Shown here: piece by piece, positions 63,561 through 64,000 of the stretch
Position numbering within the stretch: the stretch's first letter is position 1
Layout of the letters: every line of letters starts with the position of its first letter
Source of the DNA: Anastatus disparis
Taxonomy: Eukaryota > Arthropoda > Insecta > Hymenoptera > Eupelmidae
Direction of reading: 5' to 3'
Length of the DNA: 64,000 bases
Assembly (NCBI GenBank): GCA_017163975.1
Contig: JAFFSR010000251.1
Location: forward strand, 3,534,001 to 3,598,000
Made by a program: the position numbers and the translations under genes
The notes under the pieces: model-generated
Told to the model about the DNA's origin: nothing
Database searches by the model: none
What the model saw: the letters and a program-made list of their open reading frames with translations, nothing else

Positions 63561-64000
63561 CTGTAAGCAAATTTTTAGAAAAAATTATTCAAGACTTGAC
63601 ATAGTTAATCGATCTTTTTATGCTTTTTATCCATTATATCATAAAAGATAATTTAGGCATCGATGTAACATTTATGATAATGTTATTTTTAGAGAGAAAA
63701 AAAAAACTGTAATGCGCACATCCACTTTGGATGATGTTTTAAATTTTAAAGCTTTTAGTAGTTTGTTTTATGTTTTTCGGGAAAATTTATGCAACAATGA
63801 ATAATTTTCATTTTAATAAGTTAAGAGGAAATTACTTGAATTACTTTCTTTGTAAATATTTTACAAGAGATTCCATTGGCACAGATTCTAATTTATATTT
63901 AAAAGCATTTTAACGTATTTTTGGAATTTTCATATTTAAAAAATTAATTCATCAATGAAACTAAATGCAAATTAGTTAGTAAATTGTAAATAACTTAAAA
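63561..64000 (-). other. End of the intron upstream of the pre-TM1 exon (partial)
   Basis: On the minus strand this closes with a moderately T-rich stretch and GCTTACAG, a good acceptor. The remaining 400 bp is AT-rich and has no recognisable coding sequence. The upstream exon, ending in phase 2, lies beyond the right edge. Confidence 0.85.

Overview
The window is eukaryotic and strongly AT-rich. It is full of A/T homopolymer runs and TA, TC/GA, GT/CA and GAA microsatellites, with long non-coding stretches. The only protein-coding sequence I can support is two short exons on the minus strand. Read in order (63560-63443, then 4680-4538) they splice in phase 0 into one continuous segment of a rhomboid-family intramembrane serine protease. 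It resembles the RHBDL1/3 and insect rhomboid (rho, stet, rho-4) proteins. The composition, the insect-like rhomboid sequence and the very long intron suggest an arthropod, probably an insect; a hymenopteran is a guess from base composition only.

Layout, in the direction of the gene (right to left): the end of an upstream intron (64000-63561); an exon carrying the segment before transmembrane helix 1 (TM1) and most of that helix (63560-63443); an intron of 58,762 bp (63442-4681); an exon carrying the end of TM1, the L1 loop with its WR pair and the start of TM2 (4680-4538); and the start of the next intron (4537-1). Start codon, upstream domains, catalytic Ser/His, stop codon and UTRs all lie outside. 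The whole window is therefore the interior of one gene longer than 64 kb.

The giant intron holds no recognisable nested gene. Its most informative element is a candidate recursive-splicing (ratchet) site at 37155/37154. There, on the gene's strand, a pyrimidine run ending in CCAG directly abuts GTAAGC. Another donor-like GTAAGTA lies 67 nt downstream, and the 67-nt interval puts a stop in the host frame, as described for recursive-splice exons. The rest is microsatellites, purine/pyrimidine tracts, one tRNA-headed SINE-like element and a diverged relative of its body, several perfect inverted repeats, a G-quadruplex candidate on the sense strand, and a few less AT-rich islands that could be regulatory.
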